DNA from: Kangiella sp. HD9-110m-PIT-SAG07
Lineage (GTDB): Bacteria; Pseudomonadota; Gammaproteobacteria; Enterobacterales; Kangiellaceae
DNA: 64,000 nt
Reading direction: 5' to 3'
Assembly (NCBI GenBank): GCA_003370465.1
Contig: QQTG01000009.1
Span: 1 to 64,000, forward strand
Position numbers and translations under genes: made by a program. Below, in pieces: positions 7,920 to 18,777 of the stretch. Under the pieces are notes generated by a model. The model did no database searches. It was not told the DNA's origin and worked only from the letters and a program-made list of their open reading frames with translations. Each line of letters opens with the position of its first letter. Within the stretch, counting starts at the first letter, position 1.

Positions 7920-9489
7920 GACTTTAGCCAGAAAGCTTCCTCTGAGCTTGAGCCCGTTTCAAGTTTACGGTGTTCTTGCTGAAAAGGGGCAGTTAAAACA
8001 CACTGCACTTTTGGAGACAGCTGAAGCTGGTACCCATGAGCACCAGCGTAGTGTTGTGATGGTGTCTGCAGCGCTCCAAGTTAAGGCTCTGAACAATTGT
8101 GTAACATTGACGGCTTTAAACTTGAATGGTGAAGAGTTACTCAAAGCGATTACTGACTCAGAAACGATTAATGAACAGTTTATGGTTCGTCGAGAAAGCA
8201 CAAATGTTGAGTTGAGTCTAGCAAAATCAGAGGCAGTGAATGATGAAAGTCAACGTCTTTCGCAAGCAACTACTGTGTCAGTGCTTCAGTATTTACGAGA
8301 TCTGCTAAAGACTGATAGCAGTTCTGATAACGAGAGCTCACTACTGGTTGGTGCTTTTAGTTATGAGTTAGTGGAGCAGTACGAAGAGTTGCCAGAGGTT
8401 AATAAATCGCAAGAAGATTACTGTTTTTATGTTGCCGATCAATTGGTGATCCAACATAAAGAAAGTCAATCGGCTAAGGTCGTGGTTAAAGGTTTTGGAG
8501 AAAATGCTGAAAATACTGTACGTCTTGGTGTTGAGCTGGAAAGCATCTATGATGTCTTGGTTAGTCAGACATCCAGCCAGCTGCTATCTTTCGACGACAG
8601 TCCAGCAGCATCAACTTTTGATCTAAGCGTCTCAGATAATGATTATTATCAGTTTGTTGATAAGGCAAAAGAGCGAATTCTTAAAGGTGATATTTTTCAA
8701 GTAGTTTTGGCTCGAACTTTTAACGTTTCCTGCTCTAATGCTTATAAAGCTTACGGTAAGTTGCGCTTAACTAACCCCTCACCTTACATGTACTTCATAA
8801 ATTTTGGGGATAAAGAGCTTTTTGGCGCCAGCCCAGAAAGTGCCCTAAAAGTGAATAAGCAACGTGAAGTGTATTTATACCCAATTGCCGGGACACGAAA
8901 GCGCGCCATTGATGATACCACCGGCGAAATTAATCATGATCAAGATTCTCGAATTGAGTTTGAACTGGTCGAAGACCAAAAAGAGTCTGCTGAACATATG
9001 ATGTTGGTGGATCTTGCCCGCAATGATTTAGCGAAGGTAGTGGTACCAGGTAGCCGAGAAGTGATTCAACTTAAGCGTATCGTCAAGTACTCGCACGTAC
9101 AACACATGGTGTCCGAAGTTAAGGGGATATTAAAGCCTGAGATAGACTCGCTCATAGCTTACAGAGCTTGCGCTAACATGGGTACTTTAACCGGCGCTCC
9201 CAAAATTAAGGCGATGGAAATTATCCGTGAACAAGAAAACCATGGCCGTGGATATTACGGTGGGGCCGTCTGCGTCCTTAATGCAAATGACGAATTTGAT
9301 AGCGCCATTATTATTCGATCGGCGGTTGTCATTGATGGCATGGCGAAAATAACTGCTGGTGCAGGTATTGTGTATGATTCTGAGCCACATCTGGAAGCTT
9401 TAGAGACGGTAAACAAAGCTAAAGCTGTCATTGATGCCTGCCGCAACTCTACGCCTGAATACAGTTCCCCTTCGGAGTTATTATCATGA
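7909..9489 (+). CDS. trpE: Anthranilate synthase component I
   Basis: 526 residues, normal for TrpE. It converts chorismate and ammonia from TrpG to anthranilate. The feedback site LLES near the N-terminus reads LLET (residues 34-37). The chorismate-binding domain carries IFQVVLART, the GTLTGAPK motif and the GGAVCVL / IIIRSAVV strands. AGGAGG at 7898-7903 precedes ATG 7909, which lies inside the 3' end of the DAHP synthase gene. The gene ends in an ATGA overlap with trpG, which indicates translational coupling of the two subunits. Confidence 0.95.
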   Translation: MHVKTLARKLPLSLSPFQVYGVLAEKGQLKHTALLETAEAGTHEHQRSVVMVSAALQVKALNNCVTLTALNLNGEELLKAITDSETINEQFMVRRESTNVELSLAKSEAVNDESQRLSQATTVSVLQYLRDLLKTDSSSDNESSLLVGAFSYELVEQYEELPEVNKSQEDYCFYVADQLVIQHKESQSAKVVVKGFGENAENTVRLGVELESIYDVLVSQTSSQLLSFDDSPAASTFDLSVSDNDYYQFVDKAKERILKGDIFQVVLARTFNVSCSNAYKAYGKLRLTNPSPYMYFINFGDKELFGASPESALKVNKQREVYLYPIAGTRKRAIDDTTGEINHDQDSRIEFELVEDQKESAEHMMLVDLARNDLAKVVVPGSREVIQLKRIVKYSHVQHMVSEVKGILKPEIDSLIAYRACANMGTLTGAPKIKAMEIIREQENHGRGYYGGAVCVLNANDEFDSAIIIRSAVVIDGMAKITAGAGIVYDSEPHLEALETVNKAKAVIDACRNSTPEYSSPSELLS

Positions 9490-10100
9490 AAGCATTACTT
9501 ATCGATAACTACGATTCTTTTATCTATAACCTTAAGTATGAGCTCGAACTTTCGGGTGTTGCCGTTACGGTATGCCGAAACGACATTCCATATGATGAGC
9601 TAAAAACCTTGACCAAAAATGTTGACGCTATTGTGTTGTCGCCAGGCCCCGGTAACCCTACCGAAGCTGGGCACTGCATCAAGCTTGTTAAAGAACTTGC
9701 GGGTGAAAAGCCTATATTGGGTGTTTGCTTAGGGCACCAAGTAATTGTTGAAGCTTTTAATGGCAGGGTTGGTGCTGCTAAACAAGTTGTTCATGGCAAA
9801 GCTGAAACGTTATATTCCTACCAGTCCGGCTTATTAGATATTTTAAGTTCGAAGATTACCGTTGCCCGGTATCATTCTTTAGCGGCAACTCGGCTGAGTA
9901 AAGAGTTGCGTGTTGATGCTGTGACTGAAGATGATGAAATCATGGCAATATCGCACATAGAGTACCCAATTTTTGGATTACAATTCCATCCGGAAAGCAT
10001 TATGACTCGTGACGGAACGAAGGTACTAAAAAACTTTATTGATTTGGCTTTGAACAAAAAAAGTAAGAAAGAGGGAGTATCTTATGCTGAATTTGCTTGA
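9486..10100 (+). CDS. trpG: Anthranilate synthase component II (glutamine amidotransferase)
   Basis: 204 residues, a class I glutaminase that feeds ammonia to TrpE. The catalytic cysteine is Cys81 in GVCLGHQ; the His-Glu pair is in QFHPES near residue 170; the oxyanion motif is SPGPGNP. A stand-alone trpG, not fused to trpD as in enteric bacteria. The ATG overlaps the trpE stop by four bases and the 3' end overlaps trpD by 17 bases. The protein could also serve as PabA if no separate pabA exists; that cannot be judged here. Confidence 0.95.
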   Translation: MKALLIDNYDSFIYNLKYELELSGVAVTVCRNDIPYDELKTLTKNVDAIVLSPGPGNPTEAGHCIKLVKELAGEKPILGVCLGHQVIVEAFNGRVGAAKQVVHGKAETLYSYQSGLLDILSSKITVARYHSLAATRLSKELRVDAVTEDDEIMAISHIEYPIFGLQFHPESIMTRDGTKVLKNFIDLALNKKSKKEGVSYAEFA

Positions 10101-11091
10101 GAACGTTTATCAAGGACAGCACTTAAACTTCGAACAAGCTAGTGCATCGTTTAGTCAGGTTTTGCAGGGTGATATAGAATTGCCAGTCGTTGCAGCGATG
10201 TTAGCGGCCTTGAAAACGAAAGGCGAGACTGTGGAAGAAATTGCTGGGGCTGCCGCTGCTTTGCGCCAAGAAGCACAGTATTTCCCACCGACGGAGTACT
10301 CCGTCAGCGATTGTTGCGGTACTGGAGGTGACGGTCTTAATACAATTAACGTCTCGACCTTGGTAGCCATCGTTGCAGCTTGCGCTGGAGTAAAAATTGT
10401 AAAGCACGGAAATCGCTCGGTATCATCCAAATGTGGTTCAGCGGACTTAATGGAGCAGTTAGGCATAAGAATTGATCTGAGTGCTACAAAAAGTAAGGCC
10501 TTATTGGAGCAAGTAAACTTTTGCTTTTTGTTTGCGCCGGATTATCATCAAGGAGTGAAGCACGTTATGCCTGTTCGTCGCTCTTTGAAAACTCGCACTA
10601 TTTTTAATTTGATAGGTCCTTTAGCCAATCCAGCGTTGCCAGACACTCAACTGTTGGGCGTTTATGATGAACAATACCTAGAACCATTTGCCAAGATATT
10701 AAAGCTGTTAGGTACGAAAAGAGCTTTAATTGTTCATGGATCTGGCTTGGATGAAATTGCTGTTCATGGTTCGACTAAAGCCGTGAGGTTAAACGGGGAT
10801 AGCATCGAAAATTTTGAGTTGTCTCCTGAGGACTTTTCCGCAAAGCGTCATGATCTTAGTGCAATTCAAGTGACGGAAGGAGTCGATAACAAAACAGCCG
10901 CTATACAGTTATTAAGTGGTGAAGCCCCTGAAGCACACGTGGATATGGTGGCGGTTAACTGTTCGGCACTGTTGGTTCTGAATGGTCTAGCCGCTGACTT
11001 TAAAGAGGGGTACAGTATCGCAAAAGGCATTATTCAAAGCGGGCAAGGTTTGCAGCACTTACAGAAAATCAAGGAGCTTTCCAATGCTTAA
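10084..11091 (+). CDS. trpD: Anthranilate phosphoribosyltransferase
   Basis: 335 residues. It transfers the phosphoribosyl group from PRPP to anthranilate. The glycine-rich PRPP loop CGTGGDG, the anthranilate site KHGNRSVSS, and the VRRSLKTRTIFNLIGPLANP segment are all intact. GAGGGAG lies upstream of ATG 10084, within the last codons of trpG. Its stop overlaps the start of trpCF by eight bases. Confidence 0.95.
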   Translation: MLNLLENVYQGQHLNFEQASASFSQVLQGDIELPVVAAMLAALKTKGETVEEIAGAAAALRQEAQYFPPTEYSVSDCCGTGGDGLNTINVSTLVAIVAACAGVKIVKHGNRSVSSKCGSADLMEQLGIRIDLSATKSKALLEQVNFCFLFAPDYHQGVKHVMPVRRSLKTRTIFNLIGPLANPALPDTQLLGVYDEQYLEPFAKILKLLGTKRALIVHGSGLDEIAVHGSTKAVRLNGDSIENFELSPEDFSAKRHDLSAIQVTEGVDNKTAAIQLLSGEAPEAHVDMVAVNCSALLVLNGLAADFKEGYSIAKGIIQSGQGLQHLQKIKELSNA

Positions 11092-12478
11092 TGTATTAGA
11101 AGCAATTGTTGAGCACCGTCGTGAGACGCTTGCTAATAGCCCAGATGTAACGGATTTACAACCAAGCACTAAAAGCTTATATGATGCGTTAAAACAACCG
11201 CATTTCGGCTTTATTATGGAGTGCAAAATGGCTTCGCCTTCTAAGGGTTTAATTCGTGAAGATTTTGACCTTGAAGAAATTGTTCCTGTTTATAATCAAT
11301 ATGCTGATGCTATTTCGGTTTTAACAGAAGATCGCTTTTTTCGTGGAAGCTATGCTAATTTGCAATATGTGAGTCAACACACTGATAAACCGGTGTTATG
11401 TAAGGATTTCATTCTTGAGCCTAAGCAAGTTCGTCAAGCACGATTTTATGGTGCCGATGCAATTCTTTTAATGTTATCCGTTCTTAATGATTACGAATAT
11501 CAAGCATGTCAGAAAGAAGCGGAGCAGTATTCCTTGGATATTTTGACGGAAGTTCACAATGAAGAAGAGCTTGAGCGAGCCTTAAATCTAGGGGCGAAAA
11601 TCCTTGGTGTTAATAATCGCAATTTAAAAGATTTAACAACAGACCTCAATCATACAGAACGGTTAGTCAAAAACATTCCCGCAGATGTGATCGTGGTTAC
11701 CGAGTCTGGCATTAATACTCATGATGACGTTATCGCTTTGTCTCCTTTGGCTGATGCTTGTTTAGTGGGAAGTAGTTTAATGGCTCAGCAAGATTTAGAG
11801 CGAGCTGCCAAACAGCTGGTTTACGGTGATATTAAAGTGTGTGGTGTTAAAGATCAGAGTTCTGCTGACTTGTTAATGAAAACTCCTGCATCTTCATTGG
11901 GTATGATTTTTGTGGACAGTTCTCCGCGACGTGTTGATACCTTAGGGTTTAAAACCGATAAACCCGTAGTTGGCGTTTTTCAGAATCACTCGCTGGAAGA
12001 CGTAGTTCATTCTGTTAGTAGGTTCGATCTGTCCGGCGCCCAACTTCATGGTGATGAAACTGTTGAATACGTTAAAGAACTGAAAGACCAGTTGCCCCAA
12101 TGCCGAATATCGAAAGTGATTTCTATCCGAGAAGGGGATAGTCTGCCAGTAATTCCTGAGTACCCAGTTGACGAAATTTTGCTGGATACTCAGGTCGGTA
12201 GCTTAAGAGGTGGAACTGGAGAGACCTTTGACTGGTTTTTGATAAAGCAGCTAAAAGGACAGTATCCACAATATCGTTTTAGAGTCGCCGGTGGTGTTAA
12301 CCCACAGAATATAAAGCAGTTGAAGCAGTATGGAGTCAACGAAATTGATGTTTGTGGTGGTACAGAGTCCGAGCCAGGCGTGAAATCCGAAGAGAAAATC
12401 AAACAGTTTTTTGCTAACGCTAGAGCCGCGTCAGGCAGATTTGCCAGCAGGGCTTCAAGCAAAACGAGTCATGAATAA
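11084..12478 (+). CDS. trpCF: Bifunctional indole-3-glycerol phosphate synthase / phosphoribosylanthranilate isomerase
   Basis: 464 residues, two TIM barrels in one chain as in enteric TrpC. The N-terminal synthase (about 1-255) has ECKMASPSKG, SVLTEDRFFRGS, CKDF, GVNNRNL and TESGI. The C-terminal isomerase (from about residue 256) has KVCGVK with the general-base cysteine, the LLDTQ motif with the general-acid aspartate, and RVAGGVNPQN. It carries out two consecutive steps between TrpD and TrpA. AAGGAG lies seven bases before ATG 11084. The fused form fits a gammaproteobacterial trp operon. Confidence 0.94.
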   Translation: MLNVLEAIVEHRRETLANSPDVTDLQPSTKSLYDALKQPHFGFIMECKMASPSKGLIREDFDLEEIVPVYNQYADAISVLTEDRFFRGSYANLQYVSQHTDKPVLCKDFILEPKQVRQARFYGADAILLMLSVLNDYEYQACQKEAEQYSLDILTEVHNEEELERALNLGAKILGVNNRNLKDLTTDLNHTERLVKNIPADVIVVTESGINTHDDVIALSPLADACLVGSSLMAQQDLERAAKQLVYGDIKVCGVKDQSSADLLMKTPASSLGMIFVDSSPRRVDTLGFKTDKPVVGVFQNHSLEDVVHSVSRFDLSGAQLHGDETVEYVKELKDQLPQCRISKVISIREGDSLPVIPEYPVDEILLDTQVGSLRGGTGETFDWFLIKQLKGQYPQYRFRVAGGVNPQNIKQLKQYGVNEIDVCGGTESEPGVKSEEKIKQFFANARAASGRFASRASSKTSHE

Positions 12479-12510
12479 ATATTCTCTAGAAGAGTCGATA
12501 GAGGTTAAAG

Positions 12511-13740
12511 ATGTCATTAAATGATACAAACTCAAATAAATTTGAGTACGAGGGTGCTTACATTGGTCAGTACGGCGGTCAATTTGTGCCACAGATTTTG
12601 GTTCCAGCGCTTGAGCAGTTGGAAGAAGCTTTTGAAACTGCCATTACTGACGATAGCTTTTTGTCAGAATTAAATCAGTTGTTGGACAATTATGCCGGAA
12701 GACCAACACCACTGACTGAGTGCAAAACATTTGGAAAAACTGATAACTGTCGCGTTTTCTTAAAGCGAGAGGATCTATTGCACGGTGGCGCTCATAAAAC
12801 TAACCAGGTTTTGGCTCAAGCTTTATTGGCGAAGCGTATGGGAAAAAACCGTATTATTGCTGAAACTGGTGCAGGACAGCATGGTGTGGCGACGGCCTTA
12901 GCATGTGCACTGCTGGGCTTGAAAGCCACGGTTTATATGGGAAAAAAAGACTGCGACCGTCAGGCGCCTAACGTTTTCAGAATGCGTTTGATGGGTGCTG
13001 AAGTGATCTCAGTTGATAATGGAAGCGCTAGCCTGAAAGACGCTATTAACGAAGCATTGCGCGATTGGGCGTCGAGTTATGATGACACCCATTACTTACT
13101 TGGCACTGCTGCTGGCCCCCATCCGTTCCCTAAAATGGTCAAACGTTTTCAGCAAGTCATTGGTGAGGAAGCCAAAAAACAAATACTGGAACAGACTGGA
13201 CAGCTACCTGATGCAGTCATTGCTTGTGTTGGTGGCGGCTCGAATGCCATCGGAATTTTTGCAGATTTTATTAAAGAAGAGCAGGTTAAATTAATTGGTG
13301 TCGAGCCGGCTGGACACGGTTTAGACTCAGATGCCCACGGAGCAACGCTACTCAGAGGCAGTGAGGGCATTATTCATGGCTCACGCACTCATATCTTGCA
13401 AACTGGCGAAGGTCAGATCCGAGAGTCTCACTCTGTATCTGCGGGACTCGATTATCCAGCTGTTGGGCCGGAACATGTGCATTTAATGACTAGCGGCCGA
13501 GCCGAATATGTTGGGATTACCGATGAAGAGGCTCTACAAGCTTTTCAGGACTTGTCTCATGCGGAGGGTATTATTCCAGCTCTAGAGTCTTCCCATGCTT
13601 TAGCTTATGCGAAGAAGCTTAGCCAAGAAGCTGATAAGCCAACGGTATTGCTGGTTAACCTTTCCGGTCGGGGCGATAAAGATTTGAGTCATGTCATGGG
13701 AATTTTAGATGAGCAGTCGAACAATGGAGCGGAGGTTTAG
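12511..13740 (+). CDS. trpB: Tryptophan synthase beta subunit
   Basis: 409 residues. This PLP enzyme joins indole with serine. The PLP lysine is Lys96 in [14 protein letters not shown] and the phosphate-binding GGGSNAIG are intact, as is the C-terminal SGRGDKD. GAGGT lies upstream of ATG 12511. It is the TrpB1 type that works in a complex with TrpA, whose gene follows directly. Confidence 0.96.
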   Translation: MSLNDTNSNKFEYEGAYIGQYGGQFVPQILVPALEQLEEAFETAITDDSFLSELNQLLDNYAGRPTPLTECKTFGKTDNCRVFLKREDLLHGGAHKTNQVLAQALLAKRMGKNRIIAETGAGQHGVATALACALLGLKATVYMGKKDCDRQAPNVFRMRLMGAEVISVDNGSASLKDAINEALRDWASSYDDTHYLLGTAAGPHPFPKMVKRFQQVIGEEAKKQILEQTGQLPDAVIACVGGGSNAIGIFADFIKEEQVKLIGVEPAGHGLDSDAHGATLLRGSEGIIHGSRTHILQTGEGQIRESHSVSAGLDYPAVGPEHVHLMTSGRAEYVGITDEEALQAFQDLSHAEGIIPALESSHALAYAKKLSQEADKPTVLLVNLSGRGDKDLSHVMGILDEQSNNGAEV

Positions 13741-13741
13741 T

Positions 13742-14575
13742 ATGGAAGTCAGTATGCGTTATCAAAAGATGTTCGATAAGGTCTCTGCCAATAATCATTT
13801 AGCTTATATTCCTTTTGTTATTGTGGGCGATCCGGATGAGGCGTTATCGTTACAGCTCATTGATAAGTTAGTAGAAAATGGTGCTGATGGTTTGGAGTTA
13901 GGTTTAGCTTTTTCTGATCCCGTGGCAGATGGCCCCGTTATTCAAGAGGCTACGCTCAGACCCTTGGCGAACCAGTTCTCCATCCAGGCTGGACTGGAAC
14001 TTATAGGAAAAGTGCGAAAAAAACATCCAGATTTACCCATCGGGCTACTAACTTATGCCAACTTGGTCTTTGCACAAGGTATCGAAACCTTTTTTAATAA
14101 GTGTAGAGACGTTGGAATTGACTCTATTCTGGTGGCTGACTGCCCTGTTAAAGAGTCGCAGTTGTTTTCTGATAAGGCTGAGGCCTGCGGTATTCAGCTA
14201 GTTTTTATTGCGCCACCGGATGCGAGCGACGAAACTTTAGAGCAAATCGCTCAAAACAGCAAAGGCTATACTTATGTCCTGAGCCGTAAGGGCATTACCG
14301 GTACAGAAGTCGCAGCCAGCAAAGCAAGCACGGGCTTTTTAAAGAAACTAAGGCAGTATCAGAGTCCTCCTTTAATCCAAGGGTTCGGTATTTCAGAGCC
14401 AAAACACGTTTTTGATGCAGCAAATGCGGGCGTCGATGGAATTATTACTGGCTCAGCCATAGTTAACTTGATCAATCAACACTATAATAACCCTCAAATA
14501 ATGCTGGAGCAGGTTGGCGACTACGTACGCTCAATCGCTCAGGCTGCACACACCGACCATGCCAATACTGCTTAG
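13742..14575 (+). CDS. trpA: Tryptophan synthase alpha subunit
   Basis: 277 residues from ATG 13742. That start follows GGAGG (13731-13735) by six bases; an upstream in-frame ATG at 13709 lies inside trpB and lacks such a site. The catalytic residues correspond to Glu52 (LELG) and Asp63 (DPVADGP). The usual GxPFSDP reads GLAFSDP. The phosphate-site segment SRKGITGTE and the GFGIS strand are present. It cleaves indole-3-glycerol phosphate and passes indole to TrpB. It is the last gene of the trp operon. Confidence 0.94.
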   Translation: MEVSMRYQKMFDKVSANNHLAYIPFVIVGDPDEALSLQLIDKLVENGADGLELGLAFSDPVADGPVIQEATLRPLANQFSIQAGLELIGKVRKKHPDLPIGLLTYANLVFAQGIETFFNKCRDVGIDSILVADCPVKESQLFSDKAEACGIQLVFIAPPDASDETLEQIAQNSKGYTYVLSRKGITGTEVAASKASTGFLKKLRQYQSPPLIQGFGISEPKHVFDAANAGVDGIITGSAIVNLINQHYNNPQIMLEQVGDYVRSIAQAAHTDHANTA

Positions 14576-14586
14576 TATTGGTATGG
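14557..14586 (+). repeat. Inverted repeat over the trpA stop codon
   Basis: CCATGCCAATACT and AGTATTGGTATGG form a 13-bp imperfect stem with a four-base loop. It has no T tract, so it is not a standard terminator; it may be a weak processing or attenuation hairpin between trpA and the YfcL-like gene. Confidence 0.4.
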
Positions 14587-14616
14587 CTGTTAATGTTATG
14601 AAGAAGAGAGTTAGCT

Positions 14617-14859
14617 ATGCCGATTGCTGAACAAATTAAGCAAAAGTTATTACGCCTTGAGCAAGAAGTTGAAGAAGAAAAATTGTTTTTGGTAGGTTAT
14701 TTGATTCCGATGGTTGATTTGATCCCAGTGGATGACCTAACCGATGAACAATGGTTTGCTGAGTTTGCCTTATTTGTTGAAGATGCCGTTGAATCGGACG
14801 GCCTTAGTGATCGGGATATTGAGTTACTATCTGAACTTATTGAAGAGTTACAACCTTAA
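14617..14859 (+). CDS. yfcL: YfcL-like small acidic protein
   Basis: An 80-residue, very acidic, probably all-helical cytosolic protein. The pattern E-x-LFLVGYL followed by a region of acidic residues and VEDAVESDGLSDRDIELLSEL resembles YfcL, which in enteric bacteria is also found close to aroC. Here it sits two genes upstream of aroC and directly after trpA. The function of YfcL is not known. AGAAGAGAG lies upstream of ATG 14617. Confidence 0.65.
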   Translation: MPIAEQIKQKLLRLEQEVEEEKLFLVGYLIPMVDLIPVDDLTDEQWFAEFALFVEDAVESDGLSDRDIELLSELIEELQP

Positions 14860-14903
14860 CGTAAGGCTTTATTAAACCAGCCTTGCCAACTTTGAATTAA
14901 TGT

Positions 14904-16193
14904 ATGCAAACTAGACAAGTCGTTTCACACAAGATTGATAATCCCAGCGTTACGGTTCCCGGAAGTAAGTATTTAGCTAATCGCTATATTGCTTTAGCAG
15001 CGATTGCTGCCGGCACAACACGGCTGAGAAACTTGCCTCAGAATGATGATATTGAAGCTGCGCTTGATGCGATTAGACAAATCGGGGCTATTGTCACTCT
15101 GGTTGAATTGGGCGTGGTGGATATACGCGGTATCGAGCTATTTGAGCAGCCTCAAACGGCTCATATTAACTGTAGAGATAGCGGTACTTTAAGTCGCTTT
15201 ATTACGGCTGTAGCGAGCAATCTCAGTTCAGACGTCGTGGTGGACGCTAGTGAACAGATGCGTCAACGACCGATGCAGGAAGTTTCGCAAAGCTTAAGAG
15301 AGCTTGGTGTTGATGTCGATAGTGATACATTGCCGATTGCTCTTCGAGGGCCCATAAAGGGCGGTCGAGTTGAACTTGATACCAGCCGCAGTAGCCAATA
15401 TTTAAGTGGGTTATTAATCGCTTGTCTTAAAGCTAAAACGGATACTTACCTCCAGTTGAAAGGTAAAACGGTATCTTCCAGCTATATTCAACTGACTAAA
15501 AATGCGATTGCCCTGTTTGGTGGACAGGTAGAAGAGATTTCTGAGACTGAACTGAAGATTTCAGCTAATCAGGCTTTAACCGCTACCGAGATCGATATTG
15601 CCAGCGATGTAGTCAGTAGTAGCTATTTTATGGCGGCTGGATTGTTGGCAAAAACCTCCGTGACGCTCAATGCTTTTGATTTTGAATCACCTCAAGGCGA
15701 ATCGCAGTTTTATCAAGTTCTGCAGCAAATGGGCGCTGACGTTCATAGAAGGGGAAGCCAATTAACCATTAATTATCAACCGTTACAGGGTATTACTGTC
15801 GATATGGGGGATATGCCGGATGTGGTACCGACATTGGTTGTTATCGCAATGTTTGCTGAGGGAGAAACCTATATTACCAACATCGCACACTTAGCGTTCA
15901 AGGAGTCGAACCGTATCGTGGATTTGTGCGATGAATTGAATAAGCTAGGCGCAAATATCGAGTATGATGAAGATAGCATTCGAGTAACGGGTGGTCAGCG
16001 CTTAAGTTTGGCAACACTATCAAGTTGTCACGATCACCGTTTGGCGATGAGCTTTGCGTTGATTGGTATTAAGTTACCACAGTTAATTATTGAAGATGCG
16101 CAGGCTGTTGAAAAATCCTTTCCAAGGTATTGGGAGTTTTTAGAGCAGATTGGTATAACAACAGATGTTTTGGAGAGTATTCATGGCGGGTGA
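14904..16193 (+). CDS. aroA: 3-phosphoshikimate 1-carboxyvinyltransferase (EPSP synthase), divergent
   Basis: 429 residues, the normal length. It makes EPSP from shikimate-3-phosphate and phosphoenolpyruvate. Recognisable blocks in order: PGSKYLANR (usual GSKSxxNR), RDSGTLSRF (usual NAGTAMRPL), [28 protein letters not shown] and [11 protein letters not shown]. The Gly and Thr of the PEP loop are kept, but the proline at the Pro101 position is Phe, and the loop begins RDSG rather than GNAG. No good Shine-Dalgarno sequence precedes ATG 14904. The 3' end overlaps aroC by 11 bases, so the two pathway steps are co-expressed. Confidence 0.9.
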   Translation: MQTRQVVSHKIDNPSVTVPGSKYLANRYIALAAIAAGTTRLRNLPQNDDIEAALDAIRQIGAIVTLVELGVVDIRGIELFEQPQTAHINCRDSGTLSRFITAVASNLSSDVVVDASEQMRQRPMQEVSQSLRELGVDVDSDTLPIALRGPIKGGRVELDTSRSSQYLSGLLIACLKAKTDTYLQLKGKTVSSSYIQLTKNAIALFGGQVEEISETELKISANQALTATEIDIASDVVSSSYFMAAGLLAKTSVTLNAFDFESPQGESQFYQVLQQMGADVHRRGSQLTINYQPLQGITVDMGDMPDVVPTLVVIAMFAEGETYITNIAHLAFKESNRIVDLCDELNKLGANIEYDEDSIRVTGGQRLSLATLSSCHDHRLAMSFALIGIKLPQLIIEDAQAVEKSFPRYWEFLEQIGITTDVLESIHGG

Positions 16194-17274
16194 TAGCTTC
16201 GGGAAATTATTTAAAATTAGTAACTGGGGTGAGTCCCACGGCAAGGGTATTGGAGTCGTCATCGAGGGATGTCCCGCTGGAATGGCGTTATCAGAAGAAG
16301 ATATCCAGCCATTTTTGGATAAACGACGACCAGGACAAAGCTCGATCACCACACGACGTGACGAAGCTGATGCTGTTGAAATTATGTCTGGAACGGTTGA
16401 TGGCGTGACTACGGGTACTCCTGTGAGTCTATTCATTCGTAATAAAGACCAGAAAAGTAAAGACTATTCAGAGATGGCTAAGTTATTTCGCCCTAGCCAT
16501 GCTGATTATACCTATCAAAAGAAATACGGTATTAGAGATGTCGCTGGTGGTGGCCGCAGTTCTGCACGAATTACTGCCGGCCATGTCGCTGCTGGTGCTG
16601 TCGCTCGAAAAGTTCTAACAGAGACTTTAGGGGTCGAGATAATCGGCTATGTTAAAAGTGTACAAGACTTAGAGCTTAAGACTGAACCAGAAGCTATTAA
16701 TCCTGAGCTTATTGAAACTAACCTGGTTCGGTGCCCTGATGAGATCTTAGCCGAACAAATGGTCACTAAGATTGAGGCAGCACGTAAGTCTGGTGACTCT
16801 TTAGGCGGTGTCGTGGAATGCCAGCTGAGAAACGTTCCGGTAGGCTTGGGCGAGCCAGTGTTCGACAAGCTTGAAGCGGATTTGGCAAAAGCGATGTTGT
16901 CTATTAATGCCAGCAAGGGCTTTGAAATTGGCTCTGGTTTTGCTGGAACCTTGATGCAAGGCTCTACGCACAACGATGTGTTTTTTGACGATGATGGGTC
17001 AGTTAGCACTAAAACCAATTTCTCAGGTGGTGTGCAAGGTGGTATCTCAAATGGTATGCCTGTGGTGTTTAGAGTTGCGTTTAAACCAACACCAACCATC
17101 ATAAGGGAACAAGAAACAGTCAACACTAATGGTGAGGACGTTGTTTTTCACGGTAGAGGTCGTCATGATCCCTGTGTTTTGCCTCGGGCTGTACCGATTG
17201 TAGAGGCCATGTCTGCCTTAGTTCTATGTGATCACTTTCTAAGGTTCCGAGCTTATAGAAATCTATTTAATTGA
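16183..17274 (+). CDS. aroC: Chorismate synthase
   Basis: 363 residues from ATG 16183, which follows GGAGAG (16172-16177); an in-frame ATG at 16165 would add six residues not usual in the family. It converts EPSP to chorismate using reduced FMN. Signature segments are GESHG near the N-terminus, RRPGQS, TGTPVSL, GRSSAR and the C-terminal GRHDPC. The product feeds TrpE encoded upstream. A strong terminator follows. Confidence 0.96.
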   Translation: MAGDSFGKLFKISNWGESHGKGIGVVIEGCPAGMALSEEDIQPFLDKRRPGQSSITTRRDEADAVEIMSGTVDGVTTGTPVSLFIRNKDQKSKDYSEMAKLFRPSHADYTYQKKYGIRDVAGGGRSSARITAGHVAAGAVARKVLTETLGVEIIGYVKSVQDLELKTEPEAINPELIETNLVRCPDEILAEQMVTKIEAARKSGDSLGGVVECQLRNVPVGLGEPVFDKLEADLAKAMLSINASKGFEIGSGFAGTLMQGSTHNDVFFDDDGSVSTKTNFSGGVQGGISNGMPVVFRVAFKPTPTIIREQETVNTNGEDVVFHGRGRHDPCVLPRAVPIVEAMSALVLCDHFLRFRAYRNLFN

Positions 17275-17314
17275 TAGTTTGTAATATGGTGTGTGGAACA
17301 TAGTGGAAAAAAAG

Positions 17315-17341
17315 AAAAGGCTGGGTAAACCAGCCTTTTTT
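17315..17341 (+). terminator. Intrinsic terminator after aroC (probably bidirectional)
   Basis: Stem AAAAGGCTGG / CCAGCCTTTT with loop GTAAA, flanked by A and T tracts on both sides. It also faces the end of the minus-strand gene at 17364. Confidence 0.9.
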
Positions 17342-17363
17342 GGTATTTATTGAAGGTCCCTAA

Positions 17364-17765
17364 CTACTCTATGCCTTTAGCTTTTTTTGCATCAGCATTG
17401 GTTTTTACACCTTGAGATAGAGCATACTGCTTAACGTAACTGACCGACATCAAAAAATAGATGACTGACAATACAACGATAACTGATGCCCACACTACTT
17501 TTTGTGGCTCGGTGATGTAGAAAAAAGCATAGAAAAACGGCAACAAAATGATAAACCCTGTCCACCCGTAGGTATAAGTTCTTCCTTTGAACATTCCTGG
17601 CACTGCAACTAATAAAGGTGCCCACCAGATGATAAGGGATACCCAGCGTAATGCTGGCTTCTCATGATTGAGCCATATGAAAATAGGTAGAATAATAGCG
17701 ATGGCAAGAAAGCTTGCGACTGCAATAAGTCTTGCTCGAAGGGCTTTTTTTAGATGAATATTCAT
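17364..17765 (-). CDS. DUF2069 membrane protein
   Basis: A 133-residue protein with four predicted membrane helices, the first after a short basic N-terminus (ALRARLIAVASFLAIAIILP). The spacing of helices and the motifs WWAPLLVAVPG and YTYGWTGF match the DUF2069 family, whose function is unknown. In pseudomonads this family also lies beside wrbA and arsC, as here. It ends a minus-strand unit with arsC and wrbA; the gap to wrbA is 16 bases. Confidence 0.75.
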   Translation of the reverse strand: MNIHLKKALRARLIAVASFLAIAIILPIFIWLNHEKPALRWVSLIIWWAPLLVAVPGMFKGRTYTYGWTGFIILLPFFYAFFYITEPQKVVWASVIVVLSVIYFLMSVSYVKQYALSQGVKTNADAKKAKGIE

Positions 17766-17781
17766 ATTTTTTACTCGTCAT

Positions 17782-18731
<950 letters not shown>

Positions 18732-18777
18732 AATGGTTACAATTTATAAATTCATGCGACTATTCTAGGCATAATTG

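Noticed and set aside
16647-17126. Minus-strand 159-codon frame inside aroC
   Set aside because: It mirrors the conserved chorismate synthase frame and has no independent support.
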